From Nemania diffusa (lineage: Eukaryota > Ascomycota > Sordariomycetes > Xylariales > Xylariaceae), in the NCBI GenBank assembly GCA_038501195.1, contig JBBPUQ010000011.1, positions 682,001 to 746,000 on the forward strand: a DNA stretch of 64,000 nucleotides, in the 5' to 3' direction. The position numbers and the translations under genes are program-made. Below the pieces are notes generated by a model. It made no database searches and was not told the DNA's origin. It saw only the letters and a list, made by a program, of their open reading frames with translations. Shown one piece after another: positions 32,411 through 47,700 of this stretch (its first letter is position 1; every line of letters begins with the position of its first letter).

Positions 32411-33653
32411 TGTAATTAGTTTTAAATAGCAAAATAAAAATTAATATAGTAAAAACTTTACTAAAAATATTACTGAAATTAAATATATATATATTTCGAA
32501 AAAAAGAAACTAAAAAAAAGTTAAAAAATATAAATAACTTAAAATTGTAAGTAGTTTATAACATAGTTACAAGTTTTATAGCTTGAAATAATTTAACTAC
32601 TTATATTGTTTTATTACATTATAAACGAGTATAAATTTAGCTAATACTATTTGTTTAAATAATAAAATGTTATAATAATAAATTCTTTAAAAATAAAACA
32701 TATAAAATTAAATTAATATTTAATAATAAAAAAGTACAAATAAAAAAAGCTTAGTTAATATATTTAAAAACTAATAATTATTTATTGCTATTTAAAATAT
32801 ATAAAGTTAATTAAATGTTTAATTTTTTTTAAGCTTATATGTTAATGCTATTACAACTTCGATTTTATAATACTTTTTTAATTAATATTTTAAGTATTTA
32901 TAATTAATTGCTTTAAAAATTAATTATAGTATTATTTCAAGATTTTTGCTTTAATAGTAAATATTAATAAAAACAAATCGTTAAAGTTTTTTAAGTTTTT
33001 TTTAATTAAATTATTATTAATTTATAAAATAGTAATATTAATTTATAACAAACTATTGTTATAAATATTACTGCTATTTTAAAGTAGCATTTAATATAAA
33101 TAATTAAAGCTAAATTTAAACAATATATAAATAAAAAAACCTAGTAGAAATTTTTATAATAAATTTTATTAGTTTGTAAATATATTAAATAAATATAAAA
33201 AGCTAGCTTAAATAAAAAACTATATAAAACTTATAAAAAATTCTTTTAAGTTTAATAATAAAAAAAGTAAAAAATTTTGATTTTTTAAATTTTATATAAT
33301 ATTAAAGCAGTTTAAATTAAAAGTATTTTTAACAAATATATTTAAAGTTTTAATAAGTTTTAGTAAAAATTTAAAAAAAAATATATATAAATAAAACTGT
33401 TTTTAATTTTAAATAATAACAATAGTATATATATTAAACTTTTAACTATATTTATAAGCTTTTTTAGCTAGAGTATATTAGCAGTTTTTAAAATTTTTAC
33501 TGTATATTATAATAAAGTATAAAATAATTATTAGTTTAATATTTAAAGTTTTTTAAAAATAACTATAAATATATATATTTAGCTATAATTATTAATTGCT
33601 ATTTTAAGCTATAAATGTTTATTTTAAACTTTTAAATAGCTGCTAAATAGTAT

Positions 33654-33722
33654 TTTTAAATAACATTTTTAAATAATTGCTTTTAAATAGCTGTTTTTAA
33701 ATAGCTGCTTTTAAATAGCTAT
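33654..33722. repeat. 14-bp tandem repeat, about 5 copies
   Basis: Units of the form TTTTAAATAGCTGC begin at 33667, 33681, 33695 and 33709, with a variant before them. The copies differ mainly by C/T and G/A changes (AATTGC, AGCTGT, AGCTGC, AGCTAT). Confidence 0.7.
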
Positions 33723-36700
33723 TTATACTAATATATATTTATGTACTAAAGCTTTATTTTAAACACTTGTAATAGCTACTATAAACAGAAAAATGTTTGT
33801 GCTAGTTTAATTAAAAGCTAACATTTAAAATTTAAAAGCTGATTTTTATATATTTAAAAGTAGTATATTTAAATATAATTTAAATATAATAAATATATTT
33901 AAATTGCAAAATATTTAGTTTTTAAATAGTATAGCTATAATAAATATTATATATTTTTATAAAATAGTTTTTATAATATTTATTATATTAACTATTTGTT
34001 GTTAATTTATAGTAATTTTTACAAAAAGATTTTAATTTTAGTTTAAAAAGTATTTATTATATTTATTAATTTTTATTTGAAATAGCTATGTTAATAATAT
34101 TATATGTTTAAATATTATATATTTTTTTGTTTTTTTTTTAAAATAAATAATGTTATTTTAAGCTAAAACTTTTATAAATAAAACGTTATTTTGTATAAAG
34201 CTATATAAATAGCACTATTTAATATTTTTTTATTGTTTTTTAAAAATAAAACAAACTTTTTAATTAGTTTTGTTAATATTTTTTTTTCGAAATATTATTT
34301 TATATATTATTAGTTTAAAAAAATTACTACAGTTTATATATTTATTTATTTTAAATTATTTTTTTCTAAAATATATAATATTTTTATTATTTTAATTTTT
34401 AAATATTTTATAAGTTTATTTTAAAAAAAAAAATCGCAGTTAATAAAAACTAGAACAAAATTGTTTTATTTATTATTACTATATTATTTTTATAGTTTAT
34501 TTAAAAATTAAGCTATAAAATATTTATAAAAAGTTATATTGTTTTTTTTATAGTAGTTTTAAATGTGTTTATATAACATATTTTATTTTTAAAGAATTTA
34601 TTTTTAAAAGTGTTTATTTTAATAAGCGCTAACTTTTAATTTGTTATTATTACATTTTAAGTTTTTTAAATCTTATATTATAAAATTAAAACTATAAATA
34701 TTTAAAAAAATAATTAAGTAGTTTATGTTATAGTTAGTTTTTAAAAGTTTTTAAAAGTATATTTTAGCTGTTATTTTTATTTATATTTTTTTGTAGCTTT
34801 TTTTTGCTTAATAATTAAAAGCTACTTAATAAATATAGCTTAATAAAATATTATTAATAATTTAAGCTTTAGCTATTTTTTTAAACTTATTTTTTTTTTT
34901 TTTTAGCAAAAAACTATGTTTAATTTTATAAAAGCAAATATGTTTTTTTAGAAAGTATTATTAAACAGTTTATATAAAAAAAACTTGTAGTTTTATAAAT
35001 ATAAAAATGTTATTTTAGTTGCAAAAAGTCAAAATATTGCAAATGTATTTTTATATATGTTATATTTAGCAAAAAAACAACTATATAACAAGCAAATGTT
35101 AAATAAAAATTTTACTAAAAAGCTTTTATATTTAAATAAAACTAAAAAAGTCGATTTTTTCTAAGTTTTTGAAAATAATTTTTAATAGAAATAAGTGTAA
35201 AAAAATTTACAATTTTTTTAAAATTTCGATTTTTATAATATAAGTTTTTTTTTTTTTTTGCAATTTAATTTATTAATTATTAATAAAAGCTTTTATATAT
35301 TTAATATATTTACTTTTTATTTAAAAAACATGTTCTGCTATTTAAATAAAACAAATATTAGCGTTGTTTTTATTTAAAACTAAGCTTTAACTTTTATTAA
35401 AATAGTATTGTTAAAGAAATAGAAATAAAAGTTATTTTTTTAAAAAAAAATATTGTTATTAATATATTAAATATTTAGTTTTAATTTCTAATTTATATTA
35501 ACGTAAATGTAGTATATAAAAAGCTTTTATTTATAAAATATATTTATAACATAGTAATTTTAAATATATTTATAAAATATGTTAAAGTAGAATATTGTTC
35601 GAAATATTTGTTGCAAACTTTTAAAGAGATAACTTTTGTTAAATTTTTGTAAAAATAGCAAAAAAAGCAAACAAATTTAAAAAAGTCAAAGAAATAAAAG
35701 CTTAAGTAATTATTTGTACTATTTTATTTTATTATAATGTTTGTAATTCTATTTATTTAAAGTAATTAGTTTTATAAAAAATATTTCTGTTTACTTTTAT
35801 TATATACTAAAATTAAACTTTTAGTTTTTTGCTTTTTTTATAATTAAGCATATGTTGTATTATAGTAAAACACTGCATACAAATCTATTAATTTCTAATT
35901 GTTTTAATTTATAAATTATTATTTTATAATATATATTTTCAAACTATATTTTACTATATTAATTAATTAGTTTACTTGCTGCTATTAAACCTATAATAGC
36001 AAAAAAATTTACAGTAAATAAAAAATTAAAGCTTAATTATATTTGTTTATACTAGCTAAAAAACAATTGAATTTTTAATTAATTACTTGCTAAAATTAGC
36101 TCGAAAATATTACTTTAATTAAACTTAACTATTTCGACTTAATAATTACTATATAACAGAATAGCTTATACTATTAAAACATATATAATATAACTATTTT
36201 TTTTTTATATTTAGTGTTTAATTATTAAAAAAATATAAAGTAACTTAATATTATTTATATAACTAAAACAAAAAGTAAAAAAAGTACAAGTATATTTATA
36301 AAAAGCTTTTTTAAGTTTTATTTTTAACAAGTAAAAATAAGCATTAAAACTAGTTTTTATATATTGTTTTATTTGCAAACTAAATATAAATATATTTGTA
36401 TTAACTTCAAACTTGTTATAAAAACTGTTTTTGTTAAATATTTATTCAAAGTTTAAAAAAGTTTATTAAATACAATTAATTTTCAGTTAAAATATTTATA
36501 GCTTTTAATATTGTTATTAGTATATATTTTTATTAACAAAAAAGTTAATATTATAATTTACAAAATATATATTAATAGTTAATATAATATAACAAATATT
36601 TTCAAAAAGCTTATAGTATATAAATTTATATTTATAAACTTAAATTATATTCTATTGTTTAGCTAAAATATAAAAAATATTATATAGTACAAAAGTAATA

Positions 36701-39700
36701 TTATAAAATTTAAATTTTTTGCTTTTTTAGTTTTTTAAAACAAAAATATAACAAAAGTTTTAAAAGTAAAAACAAATAAAATTAGCTACTTTTTAACATT
36801 TATATATAGTAATATAAACTAGTCCATTAGTTTAAAAATATTAGTTTTTGCTAAATTTGAAAACTTTACTTTAACTATTAACTTAACAAACAATTATTTA
36901 TTACATTTAAACAAGCGTTTATTAAATATAGGCTAAGCTATTAGTACTTAAATATTGTATATAACAAAACTAATATTTCAGTAGATTTATTATAGTTTTG
37001 TAATATAGCTTAAAAATATAAAAGTATAGCTAAACAACAACTGTAGGTATTAATTTTCAAAAGTTTTATTAGCTGCAATATTACTAAACTTATAAAGCTA
37101 GTTATATAGTTTTATAACAACAAATAGTTTTTTTTTAATATAGTTATTTTGATTGCATATATGTAATATATTAACAAAATAAAAATATTTAATTATAAAG
37201 TTGTAAAATTTTAAAAAAAAAATTAAAAAACTATAAATAGTTTATTAATTATAAAAACTACTAAATTAATATAAAATGTTTTAAATTTAGTACAATAAAA
37301 AAAAGTTATATAAATATTAATATTTAAATTGTTTTATTTTGTTTTAAATGTTTTTTTTTTTTTTTTTAAAACAAACTTATAAAGCAGTAGTAATTGTTAA
37401 AAAAAGTTTAAAAACAAAACTTAATTTTTATAGCGAAATAGTATAAATACTACAGTTAATTTTTTTAAAAATTTCTAAAAAAAAAAAATAAAATTGCTTT
37501 TATTTTTAAATATTTAAATTTATAACTATTATTTAATTTTTATGTTTTAAAATTATAGTCGAAAAGTTTAATTAAAAAAGTAAATTACAAGTTTTTTTAA
37601 TTAAAATTTTATATGTTAAAATATTTGCTTAATAAATATTAGTAGCTATAATATAGTTAAAAAGTACATTAATTTTACAATTAATAAACTTATAAGTTTT
37701 TAGTATTTTATATAAAATATTACTTTATATAACTATAAAAAAAAAAAACTAAAAGTAGCTAAAAGTACTATATATTATAATATTTAGCTAGCTTTTGTAT
37801 AGCACTTTTTATTTTTAATATAATATTTTTTTGTTAACTAAGCTTTTTTTTTTTAAATAATTAATTATAATGTAATATTAAATAAGTTAACTAAGTAGCA
37901 AAAACTATTTAGCGCTATTAAAAATTAAACTTAATTTTAATTAATAAATTTATTTTTATATTTTATTTCGCTAAATGTAATTTATTGCTAGTAAAAATAT
38001 AAATAAAAAATTAAACAAACATTTTACTGTATTATTTTATATTTTATTTTTTTAACTGTTATATATTATTTTTATTATTTTATATAGTTTTATTAATATA
38101 CTTTTATTAATAAATTATTATTTTGTATAAACTATAGATTTAACTGTTTTATTTATAAGTAAAGTTATAAAATATTTAATTAAAGTTTAATATATAATTA
38201 ATATACTTTAAACAAAGTTAAATTGTTAGCAAAACAATTTAAAAAATGTTGAAATTGTAGCAAAAAAGCTTGAATATATAACAAAACAAGTTTATAAAAA
38301 AAGCTTTAATAAACAAAATAAACAACAACTTAAAAACTTAAAAAAAAATAAATAAAATATATTAAATCAAATAGTTTATTTTTTAAACAATATTTTAATA
38401 TTTATTTAGTTGTTGAACTAGTTAATAATATTAGTATATATTGCTTTTATTTATTTATTTTTTAATAAAAGTAGTTTTAAAAAAAAATATTTAATTAAAA
38501 AATTTAAAATAATAAAAATGTTATACAATTAAAAAGATATATTATTAAATATATTTTAAAATTAATTACTAGTTTTATTTTTATTAATAATAATTTAAAA
38601 CAACAACTATAATAGCAAAATTATGTTAAAAATACTAGTACTATAAAATAAAAAAAATATTTTATTATATTTTATAAATAATGTTATAAATAGCAGCGTT
38701 TTTTAAAAATTTAATAGCAAACTATTATATATTAATATTTTATTGTTAATTTTTAAAAAGTAAGTAATTTTTAAAGTTATTTTTTAATAATTTAGTAAGT
38801 TTTTTAATATTAAAGTTTTTTTTTGCTTTAATAGCTAAAATAATAATAACTAACTAAAAATACTGTAGCAAATATATATTGAAAAAATATTTGTTTAAAT
38901 TTTTAAAACATAAAATAATTAATATATTTATAAATAGCTCTTTAAAAAAATTTTATATTGTTTTTGATTATATTTAATAATAAATAATATTGATTTTTTT
39001 AACAAACTTGTTTAAAAAGTTTGTGCTTATAGCAATAATTTTTTTTTTTTTTAAACATTAATGCTTTATATTTATAAAATAAATAAAATTTTATTAGTTT
39101 ATATATATAAAATTGTTTTATATTTTTTTAGTTATATTTTAATAGCTAAAAAGTTATTATTAATTTTTAAACAAATATTAAAATATTTTAATAAAAAAAC
39201 TATTTTAAAAAGTTTAATAACAGTTAAAATATTAAAAACTGTAAAAATTTGTTTTTTTATGTTATATTTTTATAAACTTATATAAAAACAAAAAATTTTA
39301 TTAAAAATTAAACTAATTCTGTTTTTTTTTAATTACTTATTAAACAAACTTATATTTAAAAAATTAGTTTTGTTTTATATATTTAAAAAAATGCTTAAAA
39401 ATATATTCGATTAATTAAAAATAATAGTAACGCTTGTTAATACTAACAAGTAGTTAAATATTTACAGTAAAAAAATACTTCTGTTTTAAACATTATTATT
39501 TTAAAACTAGTTTAATTTTACTAAAGTATTAAATTTTTTATTTTTTTACAAAATATAAAATAACAAAAAAGTATTTACTTTTAAACAAATACAACTTAAT
39601 AAAGCTTATTTCTGTTATAATAAGCTTTTTTAATATTAAAGTTGCTTTAATATATTTAAGCATTATTTTATTATATATTTTAACAAATTAAGCAGTAAAT

Positions 39701-42700
39701 TATTTAATAAAATAAATTGCTATTTAATTATAGTTTAATATAAACTAAGTTGTTTAAAAATAACGATTTAATTTTTTAAGTATAAACTTAAGCAATTATA
39801 ACAAATCTATAATGCTTTAAATAGCTAAAATATAATTTGTTTAAAAATTGCTTTAAGTAAAATATATATAATAATAAGTTTAAACTTAAACTAAAAAATT
39901 TGTAATTATTATTTCGAATTAGTTTTTATAATATTTAAAACAATAAAAAAAATATTAAAAACAATTTTGTTTGTTTAAATAAAAAAAATTAATCAATTAA
40001 AAGTTATTGTTGCTTTTATAATTATTTTTTATATATAAAGCAATAAAAAAAAAGCTTCGATTAAATAAAAAAAAGTTCAAAAAGTATTTTATACTTATAG
40101 CTAAAAAAAAAAGCATAGCGACTTAATTGCTAATTTATTTTTAAATAAAATAGCATATAGTTTTAGCAATAATTAAAAAAAAAACATATTACTTTAAAAA
40201 ACGATATATATTTATAAAAAAACAAGCTAGCAATACTATTTTACTAGTTATAGTATATTATAATTTGTAAAAATATTAGCTTAGCTTTTATTGTAGTTTT
40301 ATTTTTAGTTAAACAAAAAAAAAAATACTTTGTTTAAAAAATTTTGTTAAAAACTACATGTTATAACTTTATTTAAAATTTAATATTGTTAATAAAGTTT
40401 TATAAATAATTTAAATATATTAATTGTTATAATAATTTATATTAAAAACTATTTTGTACTATAAATATAAAGTAGTATAAAATATTAGTAAAAACTATAA
40501 AATATAATAAATATAAATAAATCGAAATAAAATTATATATATTTTTATATATAAATATATTTGAAAATATTTAAAGCTTATAGTTCAAAATAGTTATAGC
40601 TTTTAAAAGTATTAAAAAAAAAAGATTATTTTAAAAAAATAAAACATTTGTAGTTTTTGTTATTTTTAAAGCTTGTAGCTTTTAGTAATAGCTTTTAATA
40701 TAACTAAGTTTTTATTAACTTAAAGCTTTAATAACTAACTAGTTTTAGTGTTTTTTTTTTTTAAAATTAAAACAATATAAATAGTTAAACTATTTTAAAC
40801 TATTTGTTATAAAATTTTATTAAATCGTTTATATTTTTTAATATTTTTTTAGTTTTTTTTTTAATTTATAAGCTTTATAAAGTTTTTAAATAGTTATATA
40901 GTAATAATTAAACTTTTAAAGCATAAAGTAATTATATGTTTTGTTTTATTAGCTTAAATATTAGCTAATAAATTGATTTAATATATTATTATTAATTATA
41001 TACAGAAAAAAAAAAAAGTTTTTTGTAAAAAGTTGCAATTAAATAACTATATATAAATTAAAAAACAACAGTTAATTTTGTTATACTATAAGTTATTATT
41101 TAGCTTATAATAATAATAAAAAAATAATTTAAGTTTGTTATTAAATTAAATTAATCTAAATTTTTAATAGCTAATTTATTATAATTTTGTATAAAATACT
41201 ATTTGATTTAAAATTTTTTAAAAAGTTAAAAGTTTATTTTGTAAATATTTATTAACTAAATTTTGAATTTTGTTGCTAAAATTAAAAATATTTTGAAAAT
41301 TTAAATTTTAATAATTTTATAAACTTTAGTTTTATATTAAATAGTTTATTAAATAAAAATAACTACTAACTATAAATTTTAAAAAGTTTTGTTTAATATA
41401 TATATCAATTGTTAAATTTAAAAAAGTAATATATGTTTTAAGTAATAAAAGTAAAAATAGTTTGTTATTTATAAAAGTTATATTTTAGTTGTATAATTTA
41501 TAAAATTTTTTGTTGTTTTTATATTTGATTTAACTATTAATTAATTGCTTTGTTAAATTTGTATAAACTAAACTAATAAATATATAATATATTAAACGCA
41601 CTTTATAAAAAAAAATAAAAAAGTTAAATAATAAAACTTTTATTAATTTGAAATAAAATAAAAAACTAATTAATTGTTTAATAGCTGTTTTTAAATATTT
41701 AAAGTTATATATATTGCTTTTGTAAAAAATTTTAATATTACAATTTAAACTGTTTTTAAGTTAACAAATATTTAAAATTTCTTTTTATAATTAATATTAA
41801 ACTTATTAGTTTTTAAAACTATTATTAATTTTATTTAAATAAGTTATTTTTTAATATAAAATATTAATAAATGTTTTAATATATAACTATATTTTTTTAA
41901 TCGTTTATTTTAAATTTATATTAAACTTTATTTAGTTTTTTTTTTTAAAAAATTTTTGTTTAAACTAAACTAATATAACATTATTTAATTTAGTTATATA
42001 TTATAAAATGTTTTAATTATAAAAATATATAATAAGTATATAATATATATTTATTTTTTTAGTATATATTTTATCGAAATAAATATTTAAAAGCATTGTT
42101 GTTATAAAAATACAAAATTATAAGTTTTTTAAAAAATAACTAAGTAGTATTTTATTTTATAAAAAAACATTAAGTTTTAATATATATTTAATAGTTATAA
42201 ATAGTTAAAAAAAAATATATTTTGTATTAGCGCTTTAATAAAAAAAATATTGTAATATTTCAAATTAGAAATAATTGCTATATATTTTGTTTTTGATTAA
42301 TTAAATATATCGTTTATATAAAATATAACTATAAGTTAGCTCTATATATAAATTTTTTGCTAAACAAACAAAATATACTACTTTGTTTAATTTATTTGCA
42401 AAAAAAAGTTCAAACTTTTTTAAAAAGCTTAAATATTAATTAAACAATAATATATTAATTTGTTTTGTTTTATATACTATATTATAAAATATATTTTCGA
42501 TTATTTTTTTTAATAATATTAAATTAAATTTAAATAGCAATTTTATTAGCTATAAATAATAAATAGTTTTGTAAATACTATTAGTAAAAAACTTTTTGTT
42601 TTATTAGTGTTTTTATAATAAAGTTAATTGCTAACTTATTATATTTATATTTTAAATAAGTATTTATATAAAAAGCAGAAATAATTGTTTAAACTAAATC

Positions 42701-44420
42701 GATATATTAATTATTTTATATTTTATTAATTAGTTTTTTGATTTAAATTTTAAAGTTTTTTTTTATGTTATAGTTTTTAATAGTTATAATAATGTTAAAT
42801 TTATTTATATATTGTTTAATAAAATAAGTTATAATTAATTAAATAATTTATTTAATATTATATATTGTAAATATTTATTTTAAGCAGCTTTTTTTATTAA
42901 AAAGATTTTTGCAGTAATTTAAAATTAAGTTTGCAGTTTTATTATTGCTTAAAAATAGTTCAATAATTTCGAAATATTTTTAAAGCATTTTTTAAAAATT
43001 CTTTTTTGTATATACTTATATAAAATTAATAATATGCTGCACTTTTGTAACATGTTGCAATAGCTAGTTAAAAAGCTAAATATAGTTATAGCTTTTTGTG
43101 TTAAAAGTTTTATTAATAAATAAAAAACAAAGCTAATATTTTAATTTTAATCGTAAATAATAAATTTAAAAACTAAAAAGTTTAATAGCAGTAAAAAAAC
43201 TAAGCAAATTATTTATAAAAATTATAATGGTATAACTAACTGTTTTAATTAATTGTACAAATAAACTAACATAAAAATTAAAAAAATTTAAAACAATATG
43301 TTTACTTTAAAGCAAATAAAGCGTTGAATTTTTAGTGTTTATATTTTTTAACTTTTTAAAAAAATACTACAGCTAAAATAAATTAACTAAAAATACTAGT
43401 TTTTGTTAATTTTAAATTTAATAAAAATATATTTTTGTTTTATTAAAAATTTATATAGTTAAAAAATTGTAAAATAGTTATTTTTTGTAATTTTTGTTAA
43501 TAATTTAAATAATTTTAAAAATTTAGTTGTAAATATTATTAAAAAAATAATAAAATAAATAATAATATTTTTAAAAATAAAACTAAAGTAATATATTAAA
43601 GCTTATTATAAACTGAAATTATAATGTTATTATAACAATAAATTTATTAAAAAAATAAATATTTTAAATTATTTTAAATATTAATAACAAGCTTTTTATT
43701 AATATAAAAAAGCAGTTAAAACTAGCTTTTAAAACATTAAACAAATTATAAATTTTAAATTGTAAAATTATTTTGTTTTTAATAATTTATAGTTTTTAAA
43801 ATATAATTTATTACTACTAAAAATTTAATTATTGTTTTTAGTTTTTTTTTATAATTATTTGTTTATTTTAATTTTTATTTAAATTTAGTTTTAATTAGTA
43901 AATAATTTTTACAACTTTAGCAAAATAGCTATATAGTTTTTGCGTTTTTAAAAAAGGTTTAATTAAACTAGTAGTAACAAAGATTTAAAAATTAAAGTTT
44001 ATAACTTTATTAATAATATTAATAGAAATATTAAGTGTTGTGAACTAAAAAAGAAAAATTGAGCAAAAAAGTTTAATAAATTAATTATAACAAATAATAG
44101 CAATATTAATTAATAAAATATAAACGAACTAATAAATTAAATTAAAAGCTATTTTTATAAAAATAAAAAAAAATAAAAAGTATAACAGTTTGTTATATTA
44201 AATCTTTAACAGAATATTGAAAATACTTTTATGCTTTAAAAAAAAAACACTAGTTGTAATATTATAAATATTAAATTATTTAATAATTTATTAACTATTA
44301 AAAGTTATAATATTACAAATATTAAACTGCTTAGTTATAAATAAACTACTAGATCTAAAAGCTAAAAGATTAAATTTAATAGCTAAAATTACAATATTAT
44401 AGCATTAAGCACTAAATTAA

Positions 44421-44708
44421 ACACTTTGAGCTATAGTATTAAAAGCTCTAAACTATTTAATAACAAATAAACTATTAAGTTTAAAAATTAAAACATTAAA
44501 CTATTTAGTAACAAACAAGCTACTAAGTTTAAAAGCTAAAGTATTAAACTATTTAGTAATAAATAAGCTATTAAATTTAAAAGCTAAAGCATTAAACTAT
44601 TTAATAATAAATAAGCTATTAAGTTTAAAAGCTAAAGCATTAAACTATTTAATAACGAACAAGCTACTAAGTTTAAAAACTGAAACATAGTATTTATTTT
44701 TAAAACTA
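44421..44708. repeat. 48-bp tandem array, about 5-6 copies
   Basis: AAGCTA(T/C)TAAG starts recur exactly every 48 bases at 44469 (as AAACTA), 44517, 44565, 44613 and 44661, each followed by TTTAAAAGCTAAAGCATTAA-type text. More degenerate relatives extend over about 44230-45060. 48 is a multiple of three, but no long frame survives. Confidence 0.75.
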
Positions 44709-47700
44709 ATATACTAACTTATAATATTATAAACATTAAGCCACTTAGTAATAAATTAACGAATATAACACTAAGTATTAAGTTTAATGCTTAAGCTTAT
44801 AGTACTACAAATACTAAGTTATTTAATACTGTATTAATTACTAAGTTTAAAAGTTGAAGCACTAGATTTAACAGTTAAGATTTTAGTACTGCGTGTATAA
44901 TATTAAGCACTTGGTTTAAAAACAAAAGCTATAGTATTTTTTAAACTATAGCTAATATATTAAACAATAAATCCAATAACTAAAATTGTAACATTAAGTT
45001 TAATAGTAAAATTTATAACACTATTAATTGTAACGTTATAAAAATAAGTTTAAATAAAAAATTAAACTATGTAATAAATATTATAAACAATTAAAAAACT
45101 TAAAATTATTAATATATTAATAATTTTAATAATATAAATATATTTAATATATTATTACTTTTAAAAACTTTTTTATAATTAAAAAAAAAAATTAAAAAAG
45201 TATATAAATTTATAAATATAATAAAACTAAGCAATAATAAAAACGTTATAGCTTTTTTTAACAAAGCTTGCTAAAAAATAAATGTAATAATAGCAATAAA
45301 TTTAAAATATAACTAAAGTTTAAAATAATAAAAATTAAAATTAAAAAAAAACATTATTGCAACTAAACTTTTTTATTGTTTTTTATTTAGTAATTAAATT
45401 TTGTTAAAATTTAGTTTATTTAGTTTTAAAATTAATAAATCTGTTTAAAAAAAAAAAGCTAATGTTTTAGTTTAAAGCTAAACAAAAAAAATTAAAATAA
45501 TAATATTATTAAAATTGTTAAAAATATTAAAAGTATTTATTACAAACTTAATAGCTATAATATTTATATTTAAAACTTTATATAAGTTTAATAAAAATTT
45601 TAAAAATATAAAACTTATTAAAAAAAGTAAAAGTATTAATAAAAAATAATATAGTTTTAATAAAAACAAAGTTAACAAATAATATATTTATAAATAATAT
45701 AATAAAAAATAATATATTAATAAATAATATAATAATAAATAATATAATAACAAATAATATATTGTTAATAAATATAATATTAATTAAAAATTTAACTTTA
45801 ATAAATATAAAACTAATAAAAATATATTTTTTAATAATAAAAATATAAACTAAAATATATTTAATATAATTAATATAAAGTTTAATATAAAAGCTATATT
45901 AAAAAAATACTTTTTAAAAATAAAAAAGCATATAGTTATTATAAAAATTTTATTTAAACTTTAATACTATAACTATATTTAAAAAAAAAAAGTTGTTAAT
46001 ATTAAAATTTATTAATAAATTAGCTATAAACAGCTCTTTATTAGCTTTTTAAAAAAAAACAAAGATTATTTTTATATTAAAGCAAGTATTATTATATTAA
46101 TATTTAAATATAAAAAAACTAAAAAGAACTTTTTAACTAATAATAAAAAAACTACTGTTATTTGCAATATTGCTAGCTTTAAAAATTACAACTTAAAAAA
46201 TTTTAAACTTTATATTATTAACAATACTTTTAAAAAAAAACATTTAATTAACTATTTAAAAACTTAGCTATTAAAAAAATTCAAACATAAAAAATTCTCT
46301 TTTGTTTTTTTAAAATTAGCTTTTAAATTTATTTTTAATATTAAAAAAGCAAAAAAACTATTTATAATATAATAAATAATAAATAGCACTTTTTATTTTT
46401 AAAAAGTATTTAAAAAAAAGTAAACAATATTAAAAAAAAATTTATTATTAACTTTAAATATAACTTTAAATATAGCTTAAATCAATTATATATTATATAA
46501 TATATAAAGTTTATATAAATAATAACAAAATTAAAACTTATTTAATAAAAATATATTATAAAATTATTTTAAGCTTATTTTAAAATAATTTTAAAGTTAT
46601 TAAATTAATATATATTAAATAATACTTTAATTTAACATTAAAATATTTATAATATTATAAACAAACAAAATATATATTTAATATTTAACTATTAAATATT
46701 GCTAATATAACTACACTTTATATTAATAAAATATATATGTTTTTATTAATTAATTTAATAGTAATATATTTATTAAAAATAAAAGTTTATGCAAATTTGT
46801 TATTTTATATTTTTTTGTTTTAAAGTTAGCTTTTTATTTAATATAAACTAAATTATTAAATTTATAATATTTTAATATTTATAATAAAAGTATAAAAAAA
46901 TTACAAATTATAATATAAAAAACTTTTTTATAAAAAATTTTATATTATTTCTTTTAAGCTTTTTTTATTAAGTTTATTTATAATATTATTTTTTGAAATA
47001 AATAAAAAAAAAGCGCTAGCTATATATTAATTTTATTTTGTTTTATAATAACTTGTTTTGTTTTTAGTTTTTTGTGCTATAGTTATTTAAACTTTTGTTA
47101 TAACTAATACTTCGATTTTAAGTTTAATACTTTTAATTGTATAAGTTATAATATTAACGTTTTTTAAATTAATTCTGTTTAAAAGCTTAATAATAATTTT
47201 TATTACTTTTTTTTTAGTAATTAGTATAATAATCGAATTTTTTATAATATTTTATTTAAAAATAATATTTTATTTTTTTTATTAAAAATAAAAAAATATA
47301 AATATTTTTTTTAGTTTAGCTTTTTTTAATAATATAATAAATATTTAGTAAATTTATATATAATTTAAACTAACTTTTAAATTTATATAATTTTTAAATT
47401 TAATAAAAATATTTTATTTAAAAAAAGTATAGTAATTAATAATAAAAATATAACTATTAATATTATATTATATTAAAATAAAGTTAGTAAAATTTAAATA
47501 AAAGTTAAAGTTAATATTAATAATTAGTTATAGTATATTTTTTAGTTTAAATATTTTTGTTATTATAAATATAAACTAGTATTTAATAAAGTTTTTATAA
47601 TATAAAGCTAAATTTAAAAGCATTAAAGTTTAATACTATAAACTAATGATTTTATTAAGTGTTAAAATATTTTCGAAAATGTTTTTAATATTAAAAAAAA

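Noticed and set aside
39061..39285. Small Ile/Lys/Tyr-rich frame in the A+T block
   Set aside because: Composition-driven open frame in nearly pure A+T DNA, with no start context or domain.
45478..45678. Leu/Ile/Phe-rich minus frame resembling a membrane peptide
   Set aside because: A+T-only codons automatically give hydrophobic and Asn/Lys residues. There is no sign of selection.
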